Origin: Scleroderma bovista
Lineage: Eukaryota; Basidiomycota; Agaricomycetes; Boletales; Sclerodermataceae
Length of the DNA: 64,000 bases
Reading direction: 5' to 3'
NCBI GenBank assembly: GCA_037178675.1
Contig: JAYMGJ010000061.1
Span: 62,001 to 126,000 of the forward strand
Part shown: positions 11,078 through 23,240 of the stretch, one piece after another
Position numbering within the stretch: position 1 is the first letter of the stretch
How the letters are laid out: every line of letters begins with the position of its first letter
Notes under the pieces: model-generated
Databases searched by the model: none
Told to the model about the DNA's origin: nothing
The model's input: only the letters and a program-made list of their open reading frames with translations
Translations under genes and position numbers: made by a program

Positions 11078-13149
11078 CTACATGGACCCCTGCAAAGCAC
11101 CGGAGTAGGGCTGAGCATTCACAATCGAGCTATCATATGGAATTTCATCACAAGTGCCGTCCTGTTTCACACAGCGGGCAATGTAGGCCGCCACATCCCG
11201 ACCCTCAGTATATGCGCCCTGCAAGAAGCCTGCCACCCATCACAAGTTAGCGCCGCGCAAACCACATCGGAACAGGGAAAAAAGATGGACTGACCAAAGT
11301 ACTTTAGACTGGTGGCTTCGCCCGCGAACCAAAGACGATCGTCCACCGTGGCCCTCAAGTTGTCAGAGTGCCCAGGTACGAACGATGCGCCGTAGTTGGA
11401 GTAGGAGCCACGATATAACAGGTTCGAGCCCCACACAGGGATATGGATAGCGGCCGGGTCTGGGATAGTCGTGTTGGGATACATCGCGCGCAGGACTCCC
11501 ATCACCTCCGTTTGGATCTCTTGAGATGTCAGTTGTTCGACATAGTGAGCGTAATCACCCTGAATCCAACATAAGTTCGAGGAAAACAATATTCAGCGTC
11601 TGTACATACCGTGACCGTGGCAAATATGACCCCGGATCCTGGGAAGAAGTCGACATGATCCAGACTTTGCCAGACAGGGTATTTCCCCCGTTGTCTGTCC
11701 GCATAAAGGCCCATCTGAGATGATCCAGGTTAAACACAGCTTGACATTGAAAGAAGAGATGGGGATACCTCAGTCGGGAACCAGAATGTCTCGTTGAACT
11801 GCAAGAAGATCTTGGTGTATGTTGCCTAATGTGCATTAAGGGAAAGACGTCACAGGTATTCGATGACATCACTGACCATCTCCAAGTTGTTGATTGCCTC
11901 TCGCTTCCAGTCAGGCAGGGGGGGATCGAAAACGACGTCCGCATTTTGCAAGACACCGACGCTGAAGGTGACCAGTACATGCTCTGCAGTTAGGTTATAG
12001 CCACCTGTCGTTTGTACCGTCGCTCCATTTTGGTTATAATGGATGGACTTGACAGTTTGGTTGAGCAGGAGCTGGTTTGACTTGAGGAATTCTGCAGCCT
12101 CCGCCTGGACAATGTAGGCAAAGCCGCGCTGGTCGATACACATCTGGTTCACATCAGAAAAACCACCAGATTCGGGAACATAGGTAAAGTTGTTGTTCTG
12201 CTCCGAGTCAGATCGGTAATGACAGGTGGAGATTGTGTGCTCACCCAAGAAGAGGCCAGCCATGATGTCTGGGAAGGTGACTACGAGGATTCTCATCCGG
12301 TGTCCACAGCCATTTAGGATTAATCCTTACCTGGGCGACTATGCGCCGAATGAGTCAGCACGGTGATTAATGATATCATAGACACAGTTCAATAAGACCT
12401 ACATTCCTAAAGCGGAGATGAGGTGTTATTTCCACTGATAGGCAACGCAAAACGTACGAAATCAACTTGGTAGTATTCAGAAGCGGCTTCTTGTGGGGTT
12501 TTTGGACTTCTGCCCATAAGACTGTATGCTGCTCGAAGGTCCATGTCAACCTGGTTATTCTGCAGGCGTTGCCCTGTTTCAAGTCATGTCTAGCTCAAAC
12601 TCAGCAGTTTGAAGATGGACCGCGTACCTGCAAGAACTGTGGCTTGCTCGAATGTGTCTACTGCGGCATTAAAGGTAGCCGAGTAGTTATTCGGACCTTT
12701 GTAATCGAAGAACGCTGTGGTAGCATGAGCGTAACGCGTAGAGAGGAAACGGACACCAACGAACACACGCTTCCATACATGTCATTGTATACCGTACTCA
12801 AATTGTGTTTCTGCGCCAACAGCCAGATTGGGTTGGCGGTACCATTGCCTTCTTGCGTTCCCTGGATCCAGTTCGGGCCCATCTCGACGACGACTTGTCG
12901 GCCAAGGAGACCGAACGTATGCGGGATCATGCGTCCACCGAGCTCGGTCTTGGCATCTACTATAACGAAATCGTCGATCCCTTGTTGATGAAGTGTCCGA
13001 GCGGCGATGACGCCAGCCATGCCACCACCAAGGATAAGAACCTTGGTGTTATTCGGTGGCGCGCCAACATTTGTGATGTTGGCCTGGGCCAACGCGCCAG
13101 CGATGAGACTCAGGAGTACGACTCCACGAGAGATTCTGGCAAGACACAT
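11078..13149 (-). CDS. Secreted flavin amine oxidase (polyamine oxidase-like)
   Basis: The protein begins with a signal peptide (ISRGVVLLSLIAGALAQA) followed by the FAD-binding dinucleotide motif VLILGGGMAGVIAARTL and ELGGRM, the classic N-terminus of the monoamine/polyamine oxidase family. Later exons carry a substrate-domain segment, HVLVTFSVGVLQNADVVFDP, and the C-terminal FAD motif RLWFAGEATSLKYFG, then an exon reading FLQGAYTEGRDVAAYIARC to the TAG at 11078-11080. It is split by about eight introns. The enzyme should oxidise secondary or primary amine groups of polyamines with release of hydrogen peroxide, outside the cell or in the cell wall. Several N-glycosylation sites (NIT, NNT, NGT, NLS) support secretion. 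Length near 520 residues fits the family. Domain order is complete and no breaks were seen. Confidence 0.85.
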
Positions 13150-13872
13150 GAAGGACGGGAACTGGCAAAATGCATGGAGCGAAACGACGCCGGCATATAT
13201 AGTCGACAGATTGTTACGGCATCAACTTGTGCGGTGTTTGCCAGCAAGCGCGGGCGTTGAACGGGTGGGCTGTCAATTTATCCGGGGCTGGCTGTCCGGG
13301 ATGCATTAATTTAGCGGAATGCTCTGAGGGTGGATAAGTTGAAGTATACGGAGTACACGACTAGCTCGACCTACTATGTCAATATCGCAACTTTTCCTCC
13401 CATCATGGTGGAATCGTGTCATGGTGGGTCATAGGAGATCGTTGCTGTTCGCGTATGTATTAGACGATGAACTTGTGCCGCACTGGATGAAAAGCAGGAG
13501 CTTGAGACATACTCAGTACCCGAGTCGATGATGCTGATGTGATATTGAAATCGACGATCGAATATGTTTCCATTGATCATTGGGAATGCAGTGTTCGCCG
13601 AGGCACAGAGACCGCATAGACGCAGCGCTTCGCCGCTCTGAGACCAACTCCGAGATGCTGTATTCTTTAAACCCGACCAGTTGGCACATGGCTGGTACTG
13701 AGATGCTGTACGGCCCGCACTAATCACTAGGTTTTGGCGAGCAGTTCGTGCCTTGACACAAGGAAGGCATGGACGAGCGCTACTTGCAAGTGACTATTTA
13801 AGGGAGTTGACGACTTACTCCGATCATCTTATCAGATAGACCATCGCTCTGTTATACCGCCCTCGCACCAGA
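13150..13872. other. Divergent intergenic region between the amine oxidase and BolA genes
   Basis: Both flanking genes start outward from here, so both promoters lie in these 720 bp. A 102-codon minus ORF at 13419-13727 has no recognisable domain and is probably chance. Confidence 0.45.
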
Positions 13873-14301
13873 ATGCCTGTGCAACCCCAAGTGTTGGAAA
13901 ATCTCATTCGTGAAGCAATACCCGTTTCGCACCTCGAGATCCACGACCAGTCAAATGGCTGTGGCGAAAATTATTCGATCGTTGTGGTCAGCGAAGTGAG
14001 TGCACATCAGTCCATCCATCCCGGGACGCCCGAGAAACTAGCCCTCTGCAGAGCTTTGACGGGAAAACCACCCTCGCGAGACACAAATTGCGTACGTAGA
14101 ACGCCCTTATCAGATATCTGTCTCTCTCACATACGACTGCTAGTCAATGAACTCCTGAAGGATCAGATTACTCAGATGCATGCCTTTTCTCAGGTATGGC
14201 TCATTTTGCACGAGGCTCGCTTGGCTGCATCACTCTATGACCAGAAAACCCTCACACCGAAACAATATCAAGCTCTCCAGGAGAAAGCGACGGAGGCATA
14301 G
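13873..14301 (+). CDS. BolA-family protein (BOLA2/Bol2-like iron regulator)
   Basis: Spliced, the protein is about 90 residues: MPVQPQVLENLIREAIPVSH, LEIHDQSNGCGENYSIVVVS, FDGKTTLARHKLLNELL and MHAFSQKTLTPKQYQAL. These match the BolA fold, including the conserved RHK/RHR histidine and the HAFxQKTLTP end typical of cytosolic BolA2. Three introns are needed: one after SE (GTGAGT...CTGCAG), one after HKL (GTACGT...GCTAG) and one after AFSQ (GTATGG...GACCAG). The last intron happens to stay open in frame, so an unspliced reading also looks coding. BolA2 pairs with monothiol glutaredoxins (Grx3/4) to bind a 2Fe-2S cluster and report iron status. The GCG cysteine is kept. Complete and probably functional. 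Confidence 0.88.
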   Translation: MPVQPQVLENLIREAIPVSHLEIHDQSNGCGENYSIVVVSEVSAHQSIHPGTPEKLALCRALTGKPPSRDTNCVRRTPLSDICLSHIRLLVNELLKDQITQMHAFSQVWLILHEARLAASLYDQKTLTPKQYQALQEKATEA

Positions 14302-14694
14302 AGTGGAGGAAGTGATTTTGTGTCAGATTGAACATATGTTTTGCAATCTACAGCTGTGATATGAGGAGATGCCACTGGCTGGCTGGCTAGTATGTAGGCT
14401 ACCTGGATAATTTACTTTCTAACAACAAAAGTCTGATGGCTCCCGCATGAGTTGACCACGCGTGGACCCATCAGCACTAGTCCTCGATGCATTCTCCCCG
14501 GCATATTTTGCCAGGAAAGCCGCAAATTAGTAGGCAGCTTCATGATGGTAAGAGACTCATCGACTGTGTTTTCGCATCTGACTCGGTTAACTCGCTGATC
14601 GACCTTGGGGCCATCTACAATGTGTAGCCGAGCAAAAGTGCTCACAATAGTCCCCGTTTGGTTAAGCTTTGTCGTAAACCCCGTCCCCATCCAA
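14302..14694. other. Intergenic stretch with an unsupported ORF
   Basis: A minus ORF of 92 codons (14412-14690) has no recognisable motif and is not clearly linked to the exon just upstream of it. Nothing else is seen. Confidence 0.35.
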
Positions 14695-14918
14695 TCAGAG
14701 TGCTTCCTGAGTATTCAAAAACTCAGCAACCGTGTAGCGTAATTCGACGATTTTGCTGATGCTGGTGTGACCCATGATGACAGACCGGACGCCAGATGGG
14801 CCTTGTTGAATGTTGTTGACTCGATCAATCCCGAAATGAAACCATGCCAATTCGGGGGCTTTGTGGGGGATGTACAGGATGCTGTCCTCTCTGTGTTTGA
14901 TATATGGCTCACATGCTT
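14695..14918 (-). CDS. Terminal exon of an unidentified protein
   Basis: A minus-strand frame preceded by a possible acceptor (GTCTAAG at 14919-14925) reads CEPYIKHREDSILYIPHKAP, then LAWFHFGIDRVNN, then VRSVIMGHTSISKIVELRYT, and stops at TGA 14695-14697. Codon choice and residue mix look coding. No ATG is available before the internal VIMG, so upstream exons must exist; a candidate run at 14954-15139 is unproven. I do not recognise the family. Confidence 0.35.
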
Positions 14919-15139
14919 AGACGTCGATATAATGGACCGTCCACCCAGGTCTGTTAGTGAGTCTCATCGCTTTCTGTGTGAAAGCGGAAGACACAGTTCT
15001 TCGATACAAAAGAGCGGTCGAATCCAGCCCACCACAGGTGTACTCGCTTCCTTCCCGAAACTTGAAACAAACACACTGATTTCACTTCTCGCTGCAGCCG
15101 AGTCTGTGGTTCGAAGTCCCTCCACGGCACCGTATGCAT

Positions 15140-17092
15140 GGTACCTACACTCCGTTCATTCTTCTCGGAACTGTTGGAGCAGTACGCGAATGCATCTGGT
15201 GGTCTGCGTACTGGTACGCTGATGAGACATCTCGATTCACTCTGCGTATAATCATCTGCTTGGTCTGTGCTGGGTCGTAGGAGGAGAATTCATATTTGCG
15301 ACCGCTTCTGTCGACAGGTGAGGTTCTCTACTAGTCTCAAGGTGTGGTTGTTTTCTCGTAGATTTGATGTGCATGCTTCTCTTTAATTACCCTGTCCGGG
15401 TCATTCGTCTGCGGAGACAGGTCATACAAGCTCCGTGCAAGTCGTTGTCAAGATGGAAGTTCTCAATCCTGATGAAATGGAGGAATCTTTGGTGCTCGGA
15501 GAAAATAGCATATCCCGTGTGTGCTAACCTTGTCAATCTATTACCAGGTCGATTCTCGATGATGTGCAGAAACACTCGTACATATAGGGCGCATCCATCA
15601 TTAGCACTTCCCAAGATGGGTGAAAGTGAGCTATTTATACGGCCATGACTGTTCATGCACTTATGACACTGACAGTGCGAGAAACAGGAGAAGATCTGCC
15701 TCGCTCTCGCGGGTCCCACTGAGTTCAGGTAAAGTAGCACAACTACATGCAACATATCTGAGATATAGTCAAGAAGACGAGTGCTTGAGAGTGAGCGGGA
15801 GATACGTTGTTGGAAAAGACAATGTTCATGATTCTGCAAGTTCGCTGCAATAGAATTGACCGTACGTTCCCGTGTTGACGTTAGGCTATTTCACCGAAAA
15901 GGTATTTAGAAGGGAATTATCCATAGTTGACTAGATAACTGTGACACACTGCGATTTCGTTCAGCCACATGGTGTTCTGTTCTTCCTGAGCAACCAATGA
16001 TCACCTCTAGCGAGAACAGACTACCGTGTGGCTGAACGCAATCGCATTCCGTCACAATAACACTGACATGTCCCACTTTTAGGATATTTCATGTGCCTTG
16101 CATACGAGGCAAATCGTGCATTCCATTGATGCAGATAAAGATACTTGGTGGATCGCAGCTTGGTTTCGCGAATTCGTGCCCTTTTACCTGATCACGTCTC
16201 CTCCCATTCATTGCATTCAGGAAAACCGTCCCTATCGGATCGATACTTCGCCTGCCATCCCCAATCATACACATAAGCCCGCCAAGTAAGTTTCCTAGCC
16301 TGCCACGGTGGTTCGTCCATTCGCTTTCATCTGCTCACATTTACGACTTGTAAGCAACAACAGGTCCGTGTCCAGGCTAGAGTCCAAAGAGGGCAGGAAG
16401 ACATGGTTTTCGATTCACATGGGCCTGGAGCGACGGGGAGGTCGTTCCGAAGACTTAGCAGATTAATGCCATCTTTGTGTTATCGACTCCATGATGGTTA
16501 AAGTGAATTGGCACAGAGGTAATGCTGCGGCTGGATGGCAAGAGAGCGCTCGAGATGGGTGCGCAGATTAGAGGGACAAGGCTCCCAGAATGGGAGCAGT
16601 GAGCTGAGAGCATGCAAAAGGTGTCTCGACGTCTGGTCTCAGTTCGATGTCGGCGGCAATGCCACTGCATCATTTTGCTTGACTTATGTAGTATTATAGG
16701 TACTTGGATGCTTTCTCTATACATAGGCATCAGTGATCGGATGCTGAACACACGATGCGGGTGCGCAACAGGTCAATAACTCGTCGGGTTAGAAGCACAA
16801 GGGAGCACAACGCCCCGCTTAGTGGGTATGTATCTGCGCAAGATTGTGTGGTACAATCACCCACTGTTTTTCTGACGACCTTCTGAAAGTAACGTCCTGG
16901 AGGATATTAACATGGTCACCCAGCTGGACTAGCGCCTGACATATTCTGAATCTGATCTGATCGCAGTTCAGCTTCCTTGCTATTCGGAACATCGATGTAT
17001 CACCGTTCTCCCATAGCCCCGTCTGCCCTTATATACGCACCAAGCTGAGTCTTCCGTGCCCGCGTTGCAGTCACCCACTGGCCTCGCCCAGG
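15140..17092. other. Long intergenic region
   Basis: About 1.9 kb without a gene I can support. Overlapping ORFs at 15364-15850 on both strands have no domain. An imperfect hairpin at 15940-16056 is described separately. The last few hundred bases should hold the permease promoter. Confidence 0.4.
15940..16056. repeat. Imperfect inverted repeat (arms about 45 bp)
   Basis: TGTGACACACTGCGATTTCG TTCAGCCACA on the left is repeated, inverted, on the right (TGTGGCTGAACGCAATCGCA TTCCGTCACA). The arms are separated by about 27 bp and match at most positions. It could be a MITE remnant or a structured element. Confidence 0.65.
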
Positions 17093-19517
17093 ATGACCTC
17101 CAGAGAGGCGATCGCGAGGGGAGATGAAGCACTCCTTGCTCAGCTTGGATATAAGCAAGAGTTCAAACGCGCATTCACTCCATTAGAGGTGCGTCTTCTC
17201 CGCCTCTCAAGCCAGTCGACAGCCGAGACTAAATTGCTCGTGGGACGCTTGTAGGTGTTCGGGGTGTCCTTCAGCATTATTGGCCTCCTCCCGTCCATTG
17301 CGTATGTCTCATCCCTTTTACCATCGAATTGCAGTAAGCAAACGTGCACAGCTCTGTTCTGGTCTATGCCCTTCCAAATGGCGGCGCGTCTGCTATGGTG
17401 TGGGGGGTACGTGTCGGGTGCCTTTTGGAGAGTGGAGATATTGAAGTGAAACTATTCCAGTGGCTTGTAGCCTCGCTTTTCATTCTCTGTGTCGGTTTGG
17501 CCATGGCGGAGCTTGGCTCCTCTGCACCGACGTCTGGTGGTGTAAGTGCACTGTTGTAAGGGAGTCTAAACTGCTTTTTGACGTCCAATGTCCGTAGCTC
17601 TACTACTGGACGCACGCTCTTTCCTCACCTCGCTGGCGAAACTTGCTCTGCTGGATCGTTGGGTGTATGTCTTTCGTTACTATTAGCCTACCCGCGTGAC
17701 ACTATTTGGTGCGTAGACGCAAACACGATCGGGAATATTGCGTCGATCGGTGAGCTGGATTTTATTTTATCTTCCAAGATCTGTGCCTACTGACATGCGC
17801 TTGAAGCCTCTATCGACTGGGGCTGTGCCGTCCAAATCACTGCTGCCGCAAGCATCGGCTCCGGCCAAACATTTATCGCAACCCAAGCACAAACCTAGTA
17901 CGCCGGTCTTTCTTCTACCCTCAATCTTCGTCAACTTCGCCCTATCGTCAGTGCCATATACCTTGCAGTCCTCTTCACCCATGGCATTGTGTGCTGCCTT
18001 GCAACAGCCACGCTTGCCAGGCTGCAAACACTCTATGTTACCATCAATGTCTTGTGCGTATCTCCTAGAATCTCGAAAGCCGTCTTGATGTCGACCTTTG
18101 GTTAGTCTTTGCTTGGCGGTGATAGTTGCTCTCCCAGCAGCAACGCCAAAAGAATACAAGAACACCGCCAGCTATGCCCTCGGAAACTTCACGAACCGTA
18201 CGTCTTCTCCCGTATTGAATGTCGTGCAAATGAACGGTCTCACCCCCTGCATAGTTGATGGCTGGCCAAATGGCTTTGCGTTTATCATGTCCTTCATGGC
18301 CCCCCTTTGGACAATTTGTGCGTATATGCAGACGTGTTTCGGCGTGGTCTCCGATGCTGACTATCCGCAGGTTCGTTCGACTCTGCTGTGCATATCAGCG
18401 AGGAAGCCTCGAACGCTGCCATCGCTGTCCCATGGGCAATCGTACGTCCCACGTCCCCTACTTCCCACATGACTCTGACCATCCACAGGTCGGCTCCATC
18501 GCCATTTCCAGTGTCCTCGGAGTAGGTGTGTCCCCTCCGTCCAAGTTTCCTGTTGTCGCGCACCTTTTTCACTTGTCTTGCATCTCAGCCATTAATATCG
18601 CTCTTGCATTCTGCATGGGCACGGATATCGAGTACTTGTTAAGCAGCCCGATTGGCCAGCCAATGGCCCAGATCTTCTTCAACAGCTTCGGGGAGCGAGG
18701 CACCCTGGCACTCTGGTCGTTCGTCGTCGCAGCACAGTACGTCTATTCTGCCATTCCATGTATGTCCCTTCTTATCACCCTCCCACTAGGTACATGATGG
18801 GATCTAGCATGGTGATGTCTCCTAGACTGTACCAACCAGAGCAACACCATACTAACACCGACTCTTGCTCTGGCAGGTCCTCGCAACCTCGCGTCAATGC
18901 TTTGCCTTCTCGCGGGACGGCGCACTCCCTTTCTCGAGCATCCTTTACCGTATGAACAGCTACACCAGAACGCCAGTCAACACCGTCTGGTTCTCCGTCG
19001 TGATGGCAGCTCTTTTTGGCGCACTCACGTTTGCGGGTGCCCAGGCGACGAACGCCGTGTTTGCGGTAGCGATCGCGGCTCTCTACGTTGCATACGCGAT
19101 ACCTATCGTGGCACGTTTCGTATTTGAGAACGACTTCAAGCCCGGGCCATTCGACCTAGGTGTCTTTGTAGGTTCCTTCCCCCTTCTCACTCGCTTTTGG
19201 CGTTGGTGCTGACATTATTTCCGCAGAGTTTACCCATTGGCTTCATCGCAGTGGCGTTCATGGCATTCATGACCATCATTTTCATGTTCCCCGCATCCCC
19301 TGGTGCAAATGTTACTTCTATGAACTACACCATAGTCGTCCTGGGCGGCGTGCTCCTGCTCTCACTTGCATGGTACTACTTCCCCGTGTATGGGGGCGTC
19401 TACTGGTTCACTGGACCGGTGCCGAACATAGATAGGGAACACAAGGAAGCTGAGTCGGATGCAACTTCAGTGGATAGAAAGGCGATCGGGGAGACAAGTG
19501 TGGTGGAGGTCGTATAG
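17093..19517 (+). CDS. APC-superfamily amino acid/GABA/choline-type permease
   Basis: The start MTSREAIARGDEALLAQLGY is followed by FKRAFTPLEVFGVSFSIIGL, the usual first helix of fungal permeases of the UGA4/HNM1 group. Later exons carry AMAELGSSAPTSGG with the YYWTHAL continuation, a hydrophilic loop, AFIMSFMAPLWTICSFDSA, HISEEASNAAIAVPWAI and a C-terminal block (CFAFSRDGALPFSSILY, then YTRTPVNTVWF) that are signature segments of this family. About twelve membrane helices are expected and roughly that number can be traced. There are about ten short introns. The tail is acidic and ends VVEVV at 19517. It probably imports amino acids, GABA or choline at the plasma membrane; the substrate cannot be read from sequence. 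Intact. Confidence 0.85.
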
Positions 19518-20140
19518 TATGGGGGCATTATGACCAGGCTGAACACGAAGCATCTCAGTAGCACTGTAGGCTGGTCTGTCTTTCTATAAATGTAATTTCT
19601 CGACAATGCATTGGTGTTATATGAAACATAGGATTACCCCTCCTATGTTGACTTGGGCATACCAGAATGTGTAAAGTTTGATTATTATCGTTACATTTAG
19701 GATCAATCCAAATCCCCGAGACTAGTCCCGGTGGGGAGATCAAAGCCAGCAGCCTGACCAGAATGGATGCTCGTGCCGCTCAATGGGATTCCAGTAGCGC
19801 TCATATCATGAACCCACGACTGGAACATTTCGTATCATAGCAGATGGTAATTGCCATTGATTGGACGTCAAGAGGTTCTCTAATCGGATTGTTTCCTACC
19901 TCCCAGGTGTGTATTATCTTTGGTGTTTCCTAGCACGAAGGGGTGTAACCGAGCCGTCATATCCAATTTAATATCATATCATAGCAAAGTACGTTTTCTC
20001 GCTTGACGTGTTTTTCGAGGGCTAGACCGTTCCGAGACAAGTAACAAATATCTCACCAGGCATTTGCTAGACAAACGTGACCTAGGGCGATCTGGCTGGC
20101 TTTCCGGGCATATATTTGTTTATCCTCGACATGGGACAGT
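19518..20140. other. 3' flank of the permease gene and spacer
   Basis: AT-rich, without ORFs of note. It ends at the TA target site of the Tc1/mariner-like element. Confidence 0.4.
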
Positions 20141-20142
20141 TA

Positions 20143-21277
20143 CAGCTGTTCCCAAGTATAATGAGAATTCGTGATATTTTTTTTGAGTCGTGAATTGCTT
20201 TTTCCAAATTGGGAACGAGGCCTCAGGAGCACTGTATCTACGCATCTACGCTGTCTGCACGCTCGACGCCTCACTACAACGATGGGGAACCGTTGTATCA
20301 GCGAAGATGCCAAGAAAATTGCTCTGAAACTCTGGAATGAGGGGTGGCAGGCGGAGGTGTGCAAGTCCCTATTGATGGCAAGTGATCTTTGCAGAGCACG
20401 GCAGTTGTGTCATTCCCCCATCACCGCTCAGCGCTGAAATGCCAGGGGACTTGTATTCTCACTCGTGCACTCATCCAAGTTGTTAGGACCTGTTTTCTCG
20501 AGAATCTGGTCTCTATCTCAATGAAGTTGTCGCCTGGCTCGCTCTCAAACATGACAACAATGTCATCTCTGACACTCTGGCTTGCAGCCTTGCTGAAGTC
20601 GGCGTCACTCGTACAGTCGTGACGGTCCGTCGACTCAGGAGCCGATCGTGTCACGTTACTGTGCCTAAGGTAAGTCACTGTCTTGCAGTCTCCAGGCCTG
20701 GTGACACGCTGCCACAATGATGATGGTACGTCCATGCCAGCACGACAAAGATCGGACAATGATGACAATGATGACCATGGCAGTACAATGGCACACCCAT
20801 GGCACATATGCCATGATGAGATGACAACATTGGGATGTGCACAGCAAGTGCCAGAGCGAGACGATGATGGCAGCATGTCCACACCACACCACGATGAAGA
20901 TAACAATGATAACGACAGCACGTCTACACTGGCATGACAAAGGCTACAACAACAATTAGCTAGTTGACTAGTAGCTTCCTAGCATCTGCAATAAATGTAG
21001 TATCTATTGGATACCCAAGGGTGCACTTTCTCATCCCATTGTGCAGGTATGGGTTTCACACCGGGTCGGGTGTGGGTCTGACTTGTGACACTTGTGGGTT
21101 CACTCATGCAACAGCCTAATCCTCAGGGTGATTGAATGAGTCCATTGGGTGAGGCGTCGAGCGTGCAGACAGCGTAGATGCGTAGATACGGTGCTCTGAG
21201 GCCTCGTTCCCAATTTGGAAAAAGCAATTCGCGACTCAAAAAAAATCACGCATTCTCATTATACTTGGTAACAGCTG
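20143..21277. mobile_element. Tc1/mariner-like element with about 130-bp terminal inverted repeats
   Basis: The left end CAGCTGTTCCCAAGTATAAT and right end (inverse: CAGCTGTTACCAAGTATAAT) are flanked by TA on both sides (20141-20142 and 21278-21279), as expected for Tc1/mariner insertion. The inverted repeats run 20143-20274 and 21149-21277 with few mismatches and small indels. The element is 1135 bp. Its interior starts with a transposase-like N-terminus and then degenerates into GATGATGACAATGATGAC-type sequence at about 20700-20930, so it cannot encode a full transposase. Probably non-autonomous. Confidence 0.85.
20282..20670 (+). pseudogene. Remnant of Tc1/mariner-type transposase N-terminus
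   Basis: From ATG 20282 the frame reads MGNRCISEDAKKIALKLWNE, which matches the opening (MGNR-IS-D-K--AI-L) of mushroom Tc1/mariner-type transposases with their helix-turn-helix. After a frame change, about 20504-20650 reads ESGLYLNEVVAWLALKHD and SLAEVGVTRTVV, matching the next part of the same protein. No DDE catalytic region is present. Decayed and non-functional. Confidence 0.6.
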
Positions 21278-21426
21278 TAAGTATACACCTTTTTTGCAGC
21301 GGACTGATCCAATGCCGAGAGTGACCAGAATTCGACGTGGCTAGCGATCAACACTTTCTAGAAGGGCCACACTTTATGTAGGTGCGGTGTCTGCTCGAGC
21401 AATTTCAAGGTTATTCATATGGATTG

Positions 21427-22531
21427 TCAAGGTAGAGCCAACGCCAATTCCTTCAGCTTCTTGAAATCAGGAATGCCGAAACCAGTGACTAGAAACCAAA
21501 TCTGAGCCGTGCAAGCCAACGACTACGTGAACACTTACCAGCGTCCCAACCCTCAGCTGCCTAGTATTAATGTCATGTTAACCATGCGATCAAGCCTCCG
21601 ACTGAAAAAGACTTATATGAAAATCTTGTGTGCCACATCCTGGGTTGTTGCCTTCCGTAATGTCGTTCATGGCTTTGAAACCAGTAGAAATTCAAGAAGC
21701 CGAGATTCGATTTCCCGGCGCTGATGCGTGCATCATTGAGAATTGAAACAATCGCCACGAAGGCAGGAGCGGATGTGGAAGTTGGACACACTCCGGTGAG
21801 AGAGCGGCCTGCATAAAGATCATATATCTAGCGCCTTGAGCGGCAACGTCGGGGATCGCCCGAGGAATGGGTGAGCTTGGGGGCTATCCACAAATTTAGT
21901 GAGTGCAGACGTCCGCTGCTGTTGTGAGATGAGTATTTTGTTTCATCATTATTCAGCCAAGTGCGGACCGATTAAACAGGTCCATGTAGGTACTGTTGCG
22001 CAGCGATTCTAAATACTTTGAGATTGGGTTGCATTGATACAAAGGGCGGTCGAGCTGTTCGCAAGTAAACCCCTAGATTAACGTGAGTGGTAAAACCCAT
22101 ATAGTCACTGAAACCTCCCCCCGAAAAGGCGAATACCAGTGCTTGGTACCGCCAACCGCTGTCATACTGCCGGAGGCACCATCAATTTACACCCAAGTGA
22201 TGTAGCATAAACCCACTATGGACAGGAAGCGGGAAAAGATGGCATGAATCTTGCCTTATTATGACCATCATTAGTAAAGCATTTTTGAGCCGCCGGATCG
22301 GAGTCACCATCACCCACCCCAAAATCACCGGAAGAAAACACCATAGAAACATCGCGAGCACCAAGCGCTGCGCACATGCGATGTGCATATGGTTCAGGGA
22401 CTGGTAAGGCGAGCAACATCATCCGCCTGTGTGACAATGCAAAACCAATGCACACTTGTCTCTTCGGGTTCACCGTAACCAGTGGAGATCGTCTGATGGA
22501 GAATGTCTGCAGACAACATGTAGTCCAACGA
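21427..22531 (-). pseudogene. Sedolisin (S53 peptidase) gene, 5' part not found
   Basis: Minus-strand exons encode the C-terminal half of a tripeptidyl-peptidase-type sedolisin: [20 protein letters not shown] with [39 protein letters not shown] (oxyanion aspartate region), PASCPYMTAVGGT, FSGGGFSDY, SAPAFVAIVSILNDARIS, GNNPGCGTQDF and VTGFGIPDFKKLKELALALP to the stop at 21427. The catalytic serine motif, usually SGTSCSAP, reads CPTSTSAP here: the serine is kept but the glycine is proline. The VGGT and SGGGF segments are in different frames with too little sequence between. The pro-domain and the Glu/Asp part of the active site were not found upstream of 22531. I judge it a decayed or 5'-truncated copy of an acid-secreted protease gene. 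Confidence 0.65.
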
Positions 22532-23240
22532 CTGTCATCTGAGTCAAGATAGCTGATTAAACTCAGTGTGCGGAAATGGACGCAGATGTGTGACCACTGC
22601 ATCGTGGCCGTAAAAAACGAGTGTTCCACACTCAAGCAAGCTGGCCGCCAGTCCTCGTAAGTCTCGGGTTGATCAAAAAAAATTCGTAACAATAGCAGGG
22701 TAGAGCAGCTGATGGGGAAGACAGAAGACCACCGGGTGATTTTGATTCAAGGGCACGACGATAGCAGGATATGACCCACTTTGTGGGTCGCACAGGATGG
22801 TATGATACGAGAGCAGCAAGCGCGGGGATGTATGGGCACAAGGTCGCGCTGGTCCAATTTGGAGGGAAACAGGCTAGGAGAACACAGGTGAGCGTGAGGA
22901 ACAAAGGCGGAGGGGCACATGAATTCCAGTGAGTGGGGCAAAGGACGATTTGCTCAGGACGTGGGTCCACAACCAGCACCACCACATGCAAGATGCGAGA
23001 AGTCACGACGGGAATGAGTGCGGGTGGACCGTGGATGGCTCATGGTTGCGGTGAACGAGCCTAGGGTGACACAGCCTCACAGGTGCTGAGTTAGCTGCCT
23101 CCCTTTGCCCTCTCCCACCAAACCATTCCCTCAACGTATCACACCAGCGATGCCAAAGACAAACTGCAAGACTGGAGACATCCAATCCAACCAACCCAGG
23201 GTATGCGAATCGCACAGCACATTTTAGTAGTGAGGTTCTG
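22532..23240. other. Region between the sedolisin remnant and the NLR gene
   Basis: Minus ORFs here (for example 22632-23006) do not match the expected sedolisin pro-region. It should contain the NLR promoter on the plus strand. Nothing else is recognised. Confidence 0.35.

Noticed and set aside
12467..13309. Plus-strand ORFs of 100-173 codons
   Set aside because: They are antisense to the signal peptide and FAD-domain exons of the amine oxidase.
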